DNA of 64,000 nt from Colletes latitarsis. Taxonomy: Eukaryota; Arthropoda; Insecta; Hymenoptera; Colletidae. A program made the translations under genes and the position numbers. A model generated the notes under the pieces. That model searched no databases. It was not told where the DNA came from and saw nothing but the letters and a program-made list of their open reading frames with translations. Below are positions 34,301-48,069 of the stretch, one piece after another (position 1 is the stretch's first letter; every line of letters starts with the position of its first letter). The stretch covers positions 2,323,672-2,387,671 of the forward strand of contig NC_135134.1 of assembly GCF_051014445.1 (NCBI RefSeq), in the 5' to 3' direction.

Positions 34301-37286
34301 TCACGTAGTAATGCGGTACCACACCGAAACTGCCAATTAAACCTGGTTGCGATTAATATTTTAGAGGATAGCGCCGCTTATGTCTCGGTTAGGTCTGGGA
34401 TTTGCCCTCATCTGGCTCCTACTTTCGCATTTTTCGCATACTTGTTGGCCAGATCCTGGGCTTTTCCTGGTTTGGATCACGTAGTAATGCGGTACCACAC
34501 CGAAGCAGTCAATTAAACCTGGTTGCGATTAATATTTTAGAGGATAACGCCGGTTATGTCTCGGTTAGGTCTGGGATTTGCCCTGATCTGGCTCCTACTT
34601 TCGCATTTTTCGCATACTTGTTGGCCAGATCCTGGGCTTTTGCTGGTTGGGATCACGTAGTAATGCGGTACCACACCGAAGCAGTCAATTAAACCTGGTT
34701 GCGATTAATATTTTAGAGGATAACGCCGGTTATGTCTCGGTTAGGTCTGGTATTTGCCCTCATCTGGCTCGCAGTTTCGCATCTATCGCATACTTGATGG
34801 CTAGTTCCTGGCCTTTTTCTGGTTTGGATGACGTAGTAATGCGGTACCACACCGAAACAGTCAATTAAACCTGGTTGCGATTAATATTTTGGGGGATAAC
34901 GCCGGTTATGTCTCGGTTAGGTCTGGGATTTGCCATCATCTGGCTCGTACCTTTGCATTTTTCGCCTACTTGTTGGCAAGATCCTGGGCTTTTTCTGGTT
35001 CGGATCACGTAGTAATGCGGTACCACACCGAAACAGACAATTAAACCTGGTTGCGATTAATATTTTAGAGGATAACGCCGGTTATGTCTCGGTTAGGTCT
35101 GGTATTTGCCCTCATCTGGCTCGCAGTTTCGCATCTATCGCATACTTGATGGCTAGTTCCTGGCCTTTTTCTGGTTTGGATGACGTAGTAATGCGGTACC
35201 ACACCGAAACAGTCAATTAAACCTGGTTGCTATTAATATTTTAGAGGATAACGCCGGCTAGGTCTGGGATAGGTCTGGTATTTGCCCTCATCTGGCTCGC
35301 ACTTTCGCATTTTTCGCATACTTGCTGGCCTGATCCTGGCCTTTTTCAGGCTTGGACAACGTAGTAATGTGGTACCACACTAAAACAGTCAAATAAACCT
35401 GGTTCCGATTAATATTTTAGAGGATAACGCCGGTTATGTCTCGGTTAGGTCTGGGATTTGCCCTCATCTGGCTCGTACTTTCGCATTTTTCGCATACTTG
35501 TTGGCCAGATCCTGGCCTTTTTCTGGCTTGGACCACGTAGTAATTAGGTACCACACTGAAACATTCAACTAAACCTGGTTCCGATTAATATTTTAGAGGA
35601 TAACGCCGGTTATGTCTGGGTTAGTTCTGGTATTTGCCCTTATCTGGCTCGCACTTTCGCATCTATCGCATACTTGATGGCTAGATCCTGGCCTTTTTCT
35701 GGTTTGGATCACGTAGTAATGCGGTACCACACCGAAACAGTCAATTAAACCTGGTTGCGATTAATATTTTAGAGGATAACGCCGGTTATGTCTCGGTTAG
35801 GTCTGGGATTTGCCCTCATCTGGCTCGTACTTTCGCATCTATCGCATACTTGATGGCTAGATCCTGGCCTTTTTCTGGTTTGGATCACGTAGTAATGCGG
35901 TACCACACCGAAACAGTCAATTAAACCTGGTTGCGATTAATATTTTAGAGGATAGCGCCGCTTATGTCTCGGTTAGGTCTGGGATTTGCCCTCATCTGGC
36001 TCCTACTTTCGCATTTTTCGCATACTTGTTGGCCAGATCCTGGCCTTTTTCTGGTCTGTATCACGTAGTAATGTGGTACCACACTGAAACCGCCAATAAA
36101 AGCTGGTTCCGATTAGTATCTTAGAGGATAGCGCTGGTTATGGCTGGGTTAGTTCTGGTATTTGCAATCATCTGGCTCGTACCTTCGCATTGTTCGCCTA
36201 CTTGTGGTCAAGATCCTGGGCTTTTTCTGGTTTGGATCACGTAGTAATGCGGTACCACACCGTAACAGACAATTAAACCTGGTTGCGATTAATATTTTGG
36301 GGGATAACGCCGGTTATGTCTCGGTTAGGTCTGGGATTTGCCCTCATCTGGCTCGTACCTTTGCATTTTTCGCCTACTTGTTGGCAAGATCCTGGGCTTT
36401 TTCTGGTTCGGACCACGTAGTAATGCGGTACCACACCGAAACAGTCAATTAAACCTGGTTGCGATTAATATTTTAGAGGATAACGCCGGTTATGTCTCGG
36501 TTAGGTCTGGGATTTGCCCTCATCTGGCTCGCACTTTCGCATCTATCGCATACTTGATGGCTAGATCCTGGCCTTTTTCTGGTTCAGATCACGTAGTAAT
36601 GCGCTACCACACCGAAACAGTCAATTAAACCTGGTTGCGATTAATATTTTAGAGGATAACGCCGGTTATGTCTCGGTTAGGTCTGGTATTTGCCCTCATC
36701 TGGCTCGCAGTTTCGCATCTATCGCATACTTGTTGGCCGGATCCTGGGCTTTGCCTGGTTTGGATCACGTAGTAATGCGGTACCACACCGAAGCAGTCAA
36801 TCAAACCTGGTTGCGATTAATATTTTAGAGGATAACGCCGGTTATGTCTCGGTTAGGTCTGGGATTTGCCCTCATCTGGCTCCTACTTTCGCATTTTTCG
36901 CATACTTGTTGGCCATATCCTGGGCTTTTCCTGGTTTGGATCACGTAGTAATGCGGTACCACACCGAAACTGCCAATTAAACCTGGTTGCGATTAATATT
37001 TTAGAGGATAGCGCCGCTTATGTCTCGGTTAGGTCTGGGATTTGCCCTCATCTGGCTCCTACTTTCGCATTTTTCGCATACTTGTTGGCCAGATCCTGGG
37101 CTTTTCCTGGTTTGGATCACGTAGTAATGCGGTACCACACCGAAGCAGTCAATTAAACCTGGTTGCGATTAATATTTTAGAGGATAACGCCGGTTATGTC
37201 TCGGTTAGGTCTGGGATTTGCCCTGATCTGGCTCCTACTTTCGCATTTTTCGCATACTTGTTGGCCAGATCCTGGGCTTTTCCTGG
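28311..37286. repeat. Tandem duplication of a 25-monomer (4,400-bp) higher-order block
   Basis: 28311-31980 and 32711-36380 match at a constant offset of 4,400 bp at every point checked, including rare variants (CTTATGTCTCGG with GATAGCGCC, CAATCAAACC, GGCCATATCC, TGCTGGTTGGG). From 31981 on, the offset becomes 4,576, because the second copy has one extra 176-bp monomer (36381-36556). The first copy is thus 25 monomers and the second 26. Internal echoes at 14, 11 and 15 monomers show that shorter duplications preceded it. In spot checks I saw almost no differences, so the event is recent. Confidence 0.9.
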
Positions 37287-37880
37287 TTTGGATCACGTAG
37301 TAATGCGGTACCACACCGAAGCAGTCAATTAAACCTGGTTGCGATTAATATTTTAGAGGATAACGCCGGTTATGTCTCGGTTAGGTCTGGTATTTGCCCT
37401 CATCTGGCTCGCAGTTTCGCATCTATCGCATACTTGATGGCTAGTTCCTGGCCTTTTTCTGGTTTGGATGACGTAGTAATGCGGTACCACACCGAAACAG
37501 TCAATTAAACCTGGTTGCGATTAATATTTTGGGGGATAACGCCGGTTATGTCTCGGTTAGGTCTGGGATTTGCCCTCATCTGGCTCGTACCTTTGCATTT
37601 TTCGCCTACTTGTTGGCAAGATCCTGGGCTTTTTCTGGTTCGGATCACGTAGTAATGCGGTACCACACCGAAACAGACAATTAAACCTGGTTGCGATTAA
37701 TATTTTAGAGGATAACGCCGGTTATGTCTCGGTTAGGTCTGGTATTTGCCCTCATCTGGCTCGCAGTTTCGAATCTATCGCATACTTGATGGCTAGTTCC
37801 TGGCCTTTTTCTGGTTTGGATGACGTAGTAATGCGGTACCACACCGAAACAGTCAATTAAACCTGGTTGCGATTAATATT
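36557..37880. repeat. Satellite segment copied at about 59936-61259
   Basis: Landmarks at 36690, 36866, 37042 and 37570 recur at 60069, 60245, 60421 and 60949, a constant offset of 23,379. The same rare variants occur in the same order (GCTTTGCCTGG, GGCCATATCC with CTGCCAATTAA, then CTTATGTCTCGG). The match stops near 37880, where the distal copy continues with a GGCTAGGTCTGGG monomer instead. Confidence 0.85.
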
Positions 37881-38423
37881 TTAGAGGATAACGCCGGTTA
37901 TGTCTCGGTTAGGTCTGGGATTTGCCCTCATCTGGCTCGTACTTTCGCATTTTTCGCATACTTGTTGGCCAGATCCTGGCCTTTTTCTGGCTTGGACCAC
38001 GTAGTAATTAGGTACCACACTGAAACATTCAACTAAACCTGGTTCCGATTAATATTTTAGAGGATAACGCCGGTTATGTCTGGGTTAGTTCTGGTATTTG
38101 CCCTTATCTGGCTCGCACTTTCGCATCTATCGCATACTTGATGGCTAGATCCTGGCCTTTTTCTGGTTTGGATCACGTAGTAATGCGGTACCACACCGAA
38201 ACAGTCCATTAAACCTGGTTGCGATTAATATTTTAGAGGATAACGCCGGTTATGTCTCGGTTAGGTCTGGGATTTGCCCTAATCTGGCTCCTACTTTCGC
38301 ATTTTTCGCATACTTGTTGGCCAGATCCTGGCCTTTTTCTGGCATGGATCACGTAGTAATGCGGTACCACACCGAAACAGTCAATTAAACCTGGTAGCGA
38401 TTAATATTTTAGAGGATAACGCC

Positions 38424-41400
38424 GGTTATGTCTCGGTTAGGTCTGGGATTTGCCCTCATCTGGCTCGTACTTTCGCATCTATCGCATACTTGATGGCTAG
38501 ATCCTGGCCTTTTTCTGGTTTGGATCACGTAGTAATGCGGTACCACACCGAAACAGTCAATTAAACCAGGTTGCGATTAATATTTTAGAGGATAACGCCG
38601 GTTATGTCTCGGTTAGGTCTGGGATTTGCCCTCATATGGCTGGCACTTTCGCATTTATCGCATACTTGATGGCTAGATCCTGGCCTTTTTCTGGTTTGGA
38701 TCACGGAGTAATGCGGTACCACACCGAAACAGCCAATTAAACCTGGTTGCGAATAATATTTTAGAGGATAACGCCGGTTATGTCTCGGTTAGGTCTGGGA
38801 TTTGCCCTCATCTGGCTCGTACTTTCGCATTTTTCGCATACTTGCTTGCCAGATCCTGGCCTTTTTCTGGTCTGTATCATGTAGTAATGTGGTACCACAC
38901 TGAAACCAGCAATAAAGGCCGGTTCCGATTAGTATCTTAGAGGATAACGCTGGTTATGGCTGGGTTAGTTCTGGTATTTGCAATCATCTGGCTCGTACCT
39001 TCGCATTGTTCGCCTACTTGTTGTCAAGATCCTGGGCTTTTTCTGGTTTGAATCACGTAGTAATGCGGTACCACACCGTAACAGACAATTAAACCTGGTT
39101 GCGATTAATATTTTGGGGGATAACGCCGGTTATGTCTCGGTTAGGTCTGGGATTTGCCCTCATCTGGCTCGTACTTTCGCATCTATCGCATACTTGATGG
39201 CTAGATCCTGGCCTTTTTCTGGTTTGGATCACGTAGTAATGCGGTACCACACCGAAACAGTCAATTAAACCTGGTTGCGATTAATATTTTAGAGGATAAC
39301 GCCGGTTATGTCTCGGTTAGGTCTGGGATTTGCCCTCATCTGGCTCCTACTTTCGCATTTTTCGCATACTTGTTGGCCAGATCCTGGGCTTTTCCTGGTT
39401 TGGATCACGTAGTAATGCGGTACCACACCGAAGCAGTCAATTAAACCTGGTTGCGATTAATATTTTAGAGGATAACGCCGGTTATGTCTCGGTTAGGTCT
39501 GGGATTTGCCCTGATCTGGCTCCTACTTTCGCATTTTTCGCATACTTGTTGGCCAGATCCTGGGCTTTTCCTGGTTTGGATCACGTAGTAATGCGGTACC
39601 ACACCGAAGCAGTCAATTAAACCTGGTTGCGATTAATATTTTAGAGGATAACGCCGGTTATGTCTCGGTTAGGTCTGGTATTTGCCCTCATCTGGCTCGC
39701 AGTTTCGCATCTATCGCATACTTGATGGCTAGTTCCTGGCCTTTTTCTGGTTTGGATGACGTGGTAATGCGGTACCACACCGAAACAGTCAATTAAACCT
39801 GGTTGCGATTAATATTTTGGGGGATAACGCCGGTTATGTCTCGGTTAGGTCTGGGATTTGCCCTCATCTGGCTCGTACCTTTGCATTTTTCGCCTACTTG
39901 TTGGCAAGATCCTGGGCTTTTTCTGGTTCGGATCACGTAGTAATGCGGTACCACACCGAAACAGACAATTAAACCTGGTTGCGATTAATATTTTAGAGGA
40001 TAACGCCGGTTATGTCTCGGTTAGGTCTGGTATTTGCCCTCATCTGGCTCGCAGTTTCGCATCTATCGCATACTTGATGGCTAGTTCCTGGCCTTTTTCT
40101 GGTTTGGATGACGTAGTAATGCGGTACCACACCGAAACAGTCAATTAAACCTGGTTGCGATTAATATTTTAGAGGATAACGCCGGCTAGGTCTGGGATAG
40201 GTCTGGTATTTGCCCTCATCTGGCTCGCACTTTCGCATTTTTCGCATACTTGCTGGCCTGATCCTGGCCTTTTTCAGGCTTGGACAACGTAGTAATGTGG
40301 TACCACACTAAAACAGTCAAATAAACCTGGTTCCGATTAATATTTTAGAGGATAACGCCGGTTATGTCTCGGTTAGGTCTGGGATTTGCCCTCATCTGGC
40401 TCGTACTTTCGCATTTTTCGCATACTTGTTGGCCAGATCCTGGCCTTTTTCTGGCTTGGACCACGTAGTAATTAGGTACCACACTGAAACATTCAACTAA
40501 ACCTGGTTCCGATTAATATTTTAGAGGATAACGCCGGTTATGTCTGGGTTAGTTCTGGTATTTGCCCTTATCTGGCTCGCACTTTCGCATCTATCGCATA
40601 CTTGATGGCTAGATCCTGGCCTTTTTCTGGTTTGGATCACGTAGTAATGCGGTACCACACCGAAACAGTCCATTAAACCTGGTTGCGATTAATATTTTAG
40701 AGGATAACGCCGGTTATGTCTCGGTTAGGTCTGGGATTTGCCCTAATCTGGCTCCTACTTTCGCATTTTTCGCATACTTGTTGGCCAGATCCTGGCCTTT
40801 TTCTGGCATGGATCACGTAGTAATGCGGTACCACACCGAAACAGTCAATTAAACCTGGTTGCGATTAATATTTTAGAGGATAACGCCGGTTATGTCTCGG
40901 TTAGGTCTGGGATTTGCCCTCATCTGGCTCGTACTTTCGCATCTATCGCATACTTGATGGCTAGATCCTGGCCTTTTTCTGGTTTGGATCACGTAGTAAT
41001 GCGGTACCACACCGAAACAGTCAATTAAACCTGGTTGCGATTAATATTTTAGAGGATAACGCCGGTTATGTCTCGGTTAGGTCTGGGATTTGCCCTCATC
41101 TGGCTGGCACTTTCGCATCTATTGCATACTTGATGGCTAGATCCTGGCCTTTTTCTGGTTTGGATCACGGAGTAATGCGGTACCACACCGAAACAGCCAA
41201 TTAAACCTGGTTGCGAATAATATTTTAGAGGATAACGCCGGTAATGTCTCGGTTAGGTCTGGGATTTGCCCTCATCTGGCTCGTACTTTCGCATTTTTCG
41301 CATACTTGCTTGCCAGATCCTGGCCCTTTTCTGGTCTGTATCATGTAGTAATGTGGTACCACACTGAAACCATCAATAAAGGCCGGTTCCGATTAGTATC

Positions 41401-43000
41401 TTAGAGGATAACGCTGGTTATGGCTGGGTTAGTTCTGGTATTTGCAATCATCTGGCTCGTACCTTCGCATCTATCGCCTACTTGTTGTCAAGATCCTGGG
41501 CTTTTTCTGGTTTGAATCACGTAGTAATGCGGTACCACACCGTAACAGACAATTAAACCTGGTTGCGATTAATATTTTGGGGGATAACGCCGGTTATGTC
41601 TCGGTTAGGTCTGGGATTTGCCCTCATCTGGCTCGTACTTTCGCATCTATCGCATACTTGATGGCTAGATCCTGGCCTTTTTCTGGTTTGGATCACGTAG
41701 TAATGCGGTACCACACCGAAACAGTCAATTAAACCTGGTTGCGATTAATATTTTAGAGGATAACGCCGGTTATGTCTCGGTTAGGTCTGGGATTTGCCCT
41801 CATCTGGCTCGCACTTTCGCATCTATCGCATACTTGATGGCTAGATCCTGGCCTTTTTCTGGTTCGGATCACATAGTAATGCGCTACCACACCGAAACAG
41901 TCAATTAAACCTGGTTGCGATTAATATTTTAGAGGATAACGCCGGTTATGTCTCGGTTAGGTCTGGGATTTGCCCTAATCTGGCTCCTACTTTCGCATTT
42001 TTCGCATACTTGTTGGCCAGATCCTGGCCTTTTTCTGGCATGGATCACGTAGTAATGCGGTACCACACCGAAACAGTCAATTAAACCTGGTTGCGATTAA
42101 TATTTTAGAGGATAACGTCGGTTATGTCTCGGTTAGGTCTGGGATTTGCCCTCATCTGGCTCGTACTTTCGCATCTATCGCATACTTGATGGCTAGATCC
42201 TGGCCTTTTTCTGGTTTGGATCACGTAGTAATGCGGTACCACACCGAAACAGTCAATTAAACCTGGTTGCGATTAATATTTTAGAGGATAACGCCGGTTA
42301 TGTCTCGGTTAGGTCTGGGATTTGCCCTCATCTGGCTGGCACTTTCGCATCTATCGCATACTTGATGGCTAGATCCTGGCCTTTTTCTGGTTTGGATCAC
42401 GGAGTAATGCGGTACCACACCGAAACAGTCAATTAAACCTGGTTGCGAATAATATTTTAGAGGATAACGCCGGTTATGTCTCGGTTAGGTCTGGGATTTG
42501 CCCTCATCTGGCTCGTACTTTCGCATTTTTCGCATACTTGCTTGCCAGATCCTGGCCTTTTTCTGGTCTGTATCATGTAGTAATGTGGTACCACACTGAA
42601 ACCATCAATAAAGGCCGGTTCCGATTAGTATCTTAGAGGATAACGCTGGTTATGGCTGGGTTAATTCTGGTATTTGCAATCATCTGGCTCGTACCTTCGC
42701 ATTGTTCGCCTACTTGTTGTCAAGATCCTGGGCTTTTTCTGGTTTGAATCACGTAGTAATGCGGTACCACACCGTAACAGACAATTAAACCTGGTTGCGA
42801 TTAATATTTTGGGGGATAACGCCGGTTATGTCTCGGTTAGGTCTGGGATTTGCCCTCATCTGGCTCGTACTTTCGCATCTATGGCATACTTGATGGCTAG
42901 ATCCTGGCCTTTTTCTGGTTTGGATCACGTAGTAATGCGGTACCACACCGAAACAGTCAATTAAACCTGGTTGCGATTAATATTTTAGAGGATAACGCCG
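38424..43000. repeat. Seven-monomer (1,232-bp) higher-order repeat, first cluster
   Basis: The private variant CACGGAGTAATG (for CACGTAGTAATG) occurs near 38705, 41169 and 42401, spaced 2,464 and 1,232 bp, that is 14 and 7 monomers. The flanking monomers recur in the same order, including the one-off GGCATGGATCAC, AAAGGCCGG and GGGTTAGTTCTGG types. A 7-monomer unit therefore seems to be the basic unit here, with one double-length interval. Confidence 0.85.
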
Positions 43001-46000
43001 GTTATGTCTCGGTTAGGTCTGGGATTTGCCCTCATCTGGCTCGTACCTTCGCATTTTTCGCCTACTTGTTGGCAAGATCCTGGGCTTTTTCTGGTTCGGA
43101 TCACGTAGTAATGCGGTACCACACCGAAACAGTCAATTAAACCTGGTTGCGATTAATATTTTAGAGGATAACGCCGCTTATATCTCGGTTGGGTCTGGGA
43201 TTTGCCCTCATCTGGCTCGTACTTTCGCATTTTTCGCCTACTTGTTGGCAAGATCCTGGGCTTTTTCTGGTTCGGATCACGTAGTAATGCGGTACCACAC
43301 CGTAACAGTCAATTAAACATGGTTGCGATTAATATTTTAGAGGATAACGCCGGTTATGTCTCGGTAAGGTCTGGGATTTGCCCTCATCTGGCTCGCACTT
43401 TCGCATTTTTCGCATACTTGTTGGCCAGATCCTGGCCTTTTTCTGGCTTGGACCACGTAGTAATGTGGTACCACACCGAAACAGTCAAATAAACCTGGTT
43501 CCGATTAATATTTTAGAGGATAACGCCGGCTATGTCTGGGATAGGTCTGGTATTTGCCCTCATCTGGCTCGCACTGTCGCATTTTTCGCATACTTGCTGG
43601 CCAGTTCCTGGCCTTTTTCTGGTCTGTATCACGTAGTAATGTGGTACCACACTGAAACCGTCAATAAAAGCTGGTTCCGATTAGTATCTTAGAGGCAACG
43701 CTGGTTATGGCTGGGTTAGTTCTGGTATTTGCAATCATCTGGCTCGTACCTTCGCATTTTTCGCCTACTTGTTGTCAAGATCCTGGGCTTTTTCTGGTTC
43801 GGATCACGTAGAAATGCGGTACCACACCGAAACAGACAATTAAACCTGGTTGCGATTAATATTTTGAGGGATAACGCCGGTTATGTCTCGGTTATGTCTG
43901 GGATTTGCCCTCATCTGGCTCGTACCTTTGCATTTTTCGCCTACTTGTTGGCAAGATCCTGGACTTTTTCTGGTTCGGATCACGTAGTAATGCGGTACCA
44001 CACCGAAACAGTCAATTAAACCTGGTTGCGATTAATATTTTAGAGGATGACGCCGGTTATGTCTCGGTAAGGTCTGGGATTTGCCCTCCTCTGGCTCGCA
44101 CTTTCGCATTTTTCGCATACTTGTTGGCCAGATCCTGGCCTTTTTCTGGCTTGGACCACGTAGTAATGTGGTACCACACCGAAACAGTCAAATAAACCTG
44201 GTTCCGATTAATATTTTAGAGGATAACGCCGGCTATGTCTGGGATAGGTCTGGTATTTGCCCTCATCTTGCTCGCACTGTCGCATTTTTCGCATACTTGC
44301 TGGCCAGATCCTGGCCTTTTTCTGGTCTGTATCACGTAGTAATGTGGTACCACACTGAAACCGTGAATAAAAGCTGGTTCCGATTAGTATCTTAGAGGCA
44401 ACGCTGGTTATGGCTGGGTTAGTTCTGGTATTTGCAATCATCTGGCTCGTACCTTCGCATTTTTCGCCTACTTGTTGTCAAGATCCTGGGCTTTTTCTGG
44501 TCCGGATCACGTAGTAATGCGGTACCACACCGAAACAGACAAGTAAACCTGGTTGCGATTAATATTTTGGGGGATAACGCCGGTTATGTCTCGGTTAGGT
44601 CTGGGATTTGCCCTCATCTGGCTCGTACCTTTGCATTTTTCGCCTACTTGTTGGCAAGATCCTGGGCTTTTTCTGGTTCGGATCACGTAGTAATGCGGTA
44701 CCACACCGAAACAGTCAATTAAACCTGTTTGCGATTAATATTTTAGAGGATCACGCCGGTTATGTCTCGGTTAGGTCTGGGATTTGCCCTCATCTGGCTC
44801 GCACTTTCGAATCTATCGCATACTTGATGGCTAGTTCCTGGCCTTTTTCTGGTTTGGATGACGTAGTAATGCGGTACCACACCGAAACAGTCAATTAAAC
44901 CTGGTTGCGATTAATATTTTAGAGGATAACGCCGCTTATATCTCGGTTAGGTCTGGGATTTGCCCTCATCTGGCTCGTACTTTCGCATTTTTCGCATACT
45001 TGTTGGCCAGATCCTGGCCTTTTTCTGGCTTGGACCACGTAGTAATGTGGTACCACACCGAAACAGTCAAATAAACCTGGTTCCGATTAATATTTTAGAG
45101 GATAACGCCGGCTATGTCTGGGATAGGTCTGGTATTTGCCCTCATCTGGCTCGCACTGTCGCATTTTTCGCATACTTGCTGGCCAGATCCTGGCCTTTTT
45201 CTGGTCTGTATCGCGTAGTAATGTGGTACCACACTGAAACCGTCAATAAAAGCTGGTTCCGATTAGTATCTTAGAGGCAACGCTGGTTATGGCTGGGTTA
45301 GTTCTGGTATTTGCAATCATCTGGCTCGTACCTTCGCATTTTTCGCCCACTTGTTGTCAAGATCCTGGGCTTTTTCTGGTTCGGATCACGTAGTAATGCG
45401 GTACCACACCGAAACAGACAACTAAACCTGGGTGCGATTAATATTTTGGGGGATAACGCCGGTTATGTCTCGGTTAGGTCTGGGATTTGCCCTCATCTGG
45501 CTCGTACCTTTGCATTTTTCGCCTACTTGTTGGCAAGATCCTAGGCTTTTTCTGGTTCGGATCACGTAGTAATGCGGTACCACACCGAAACAGTCAATTA
45601 AACCTGGTTGCGATTAATATTTTAGAGGATAACGCCGGTTATGTCTCGGTTAGGTCTGGTATTTGCCCTCATCTGGCTCGCAGTTTCGCATCTATCGCAT
45701 ACTTGATGGCTAGTTCCTGGCCTTTTTCTGGTTTGGATGACGTAGTAATGCGGTACCACACCGAAACAGTCAATTAAACCTGGTTGCGATTAATATTTTA
45801 GAGGATAACGCCGGCTAGGTCTGGGAGAGGTCTGGTATTTGCCCTCATCTGGCTCGCACTTTCGCATTTTTCGCATACTTGCTGGCCAGATCCTGGCCTT
45901 TTTCAGGCTTGGACAACGTAGTAATGTGGTACCACACTAAAACAGTCAAACAAACCTGGTTCCGATTAATATTTTAGAGGATAACGCCGGTTATGTCTCG

Positions 46001-47809
46001 GTTAGGTCTGGGATTTGCCCTCATCTGGCTCGTACTTTCGCATTTTTCGCATACTTGTTGGCCAGATCCTGGCCTTTTTCTGGCTTGGACCACGTAGTAA
46101 TTAGGTACCACACTGAAACATTCAACTAAACCTGGTTCCGATTAATATTTTAGAGGATAACGCCGGTTATGTCTCGGTTAGGTCTGGGATTTGCCCATAT
46201 CTAGCTCGCACTTTCGCATTTTACGCCTACTTGTTGTCAAGATCCTGGCCTTTTTCTGGTTTGGATCACGTAGTAATGCGGTACCACACCGTAACATTCA
46301 ATTAAACCTGGTTGCGATTAATATTTTGGAGGATAACGCCGGTTATGTCTCGGTTAGGTCTGGGATTTGCCCTCATCTGGCTCGTACCTTTGCATTTTTC
46401 GCCTACTTGTTGGCAAGATCCTGGGCTTTTTCTGGTTCGGATCACGTAGTAATGCGGTACCACACCGTAACATTCAATTAAACCTGGTTACGATTAATAT
46501 TTTAGAGGATAACGCCGGCTATGTCTGGGATAGGTCTGGTATTCGCCCTCATCTGGCTCGTACTTTCGCGTTTTTCGCATACTTCCTGGCCAGATCCGTG
46601 CCTTTTTCTGGTCTGTATCACGTAGTAATGTGGTACCACACTGAAACCGTCAATAAAAGCTGGTTCCGATTAGTATCTTAGAGGATAACGCTGGTTATGG
46701 CTGGGTTAGTTCTGGTATTTGCAATCATCCGGCTCGTACCTTCGCATTTTTCGCCTACTTGTTGTCAAGATCCTGGGCTTCTTCTGGTCTGGATCACGTA
46801 GTAATTAGGTACCACACTGAAACATTCAACTAAACCTGGTTCCGATTAATATTTTGGAGGGTAACGCCGGTTATGTCTCGGTTAGGTCTGGGATTTGCCC
46901 TCATCTGGCTCGTACCTTTGCATTTTTCGCCTACTTGTTGGCCAGATCCTGGGCTTTTCCTGGTTTGGATCACGTAGTAATGTGGTAACACACTGAAACA
47001 GTCAAATAAACCTGGTTCCGATTAATATTTTAGAGGATAACGCCGGCTATGTCTGGGGTAGGTCTGGTATTCGCCCTCATCTGGCTCGTACTTTCGCATT
47101 TTTCGCATACTTCCTGGCCAGATCCGTGCCTTTTTCTGGTCTGTATCACGTAGTAATGTGGTACCACACTGAAACCGTCAATAAAAGCTGGTTCCGATTA
47201 GTATCTTAGAGGATAACGCTGGTTATGGCTGGGTTAGTTCTGGTATTTGCAATCATCTGGCTCGTACCTTCGCATTTTTCGCCTACTTGTTGTCAAGATC
47301 CTGGGCTTTTTCTGGTTTGGATCCCGTAGTAATGTGGCTGCACACCGAAAGAGTCAATTGAATCAGGTTGCGATTAATATTTTAGAGGATAACGCCGGTT
47401 ATGTCGGGGTTAGGTCTGGTATATGGCCTCATCTGGCTCGTACTGTTGCATTTCTCGCATACTTGTTGGCCAGATCCTGGGCTTTTTCTGGTCTGGATCA
47501 CGTAGTAATGCGGTACCACACCGTAACAGTCAATTAAACTTGGTTGCGATTAATATTTTAGAGGATAACGCCGGTTATGTCTCGGTTAGGTCTGGTATTT
47601 GCAATCATCTGGCTCGTACCTTCGCATTTTTCGCATACTTGTTAGCCAGATCCTGGGCTTTTCCTGGTTTGGATCACGTAGTAATGTGGCACCACACTGA
47701 AACAGTCAATAGTAGCTGGTTGCGATTAATATTTTAGAGGATAGCGCCGCTTATGTCTCGGTTAGGTCTGGGATTTGCCCTCATCTGGCTCGCACTTTTG
47801 CATTTTTCG

Positions 47810-47830
47810 CATACTTGTTGGCCTTTTTCT
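47810..47830. other. 11-bp deletion in a monomer, flanked by GGCC microhomology
   Basis: Normal TTGGCCAGATCCTGGCC is reduced to TTGGCC, removing one GGCC and the bases between. The satellite register shifts by exactly 11 from here on. An identical deletion is present near 54146. Confidence 0.9.
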
Positions 47831-48069
47831 GGCTTGGACCACGTAGTAATGTGGTACCACACTGAAACAGTCAAATAAACCTGGTTCCGATTAATATTTT
47901 AGAGGATAACGCCGGCTATGTCTGGGATAGGTCTGGTATTTGCCCTCATCTGGCTCGTACTTTCGCATTTTTCGCATACGAGCTGGCCAGATCCTGGCCT
48001 TTTTCTGGTCTGTATCACGTAGCAATGTGGTACCACTCTGAAACCGTCAATAAAAGCTGGTTCCGATTA

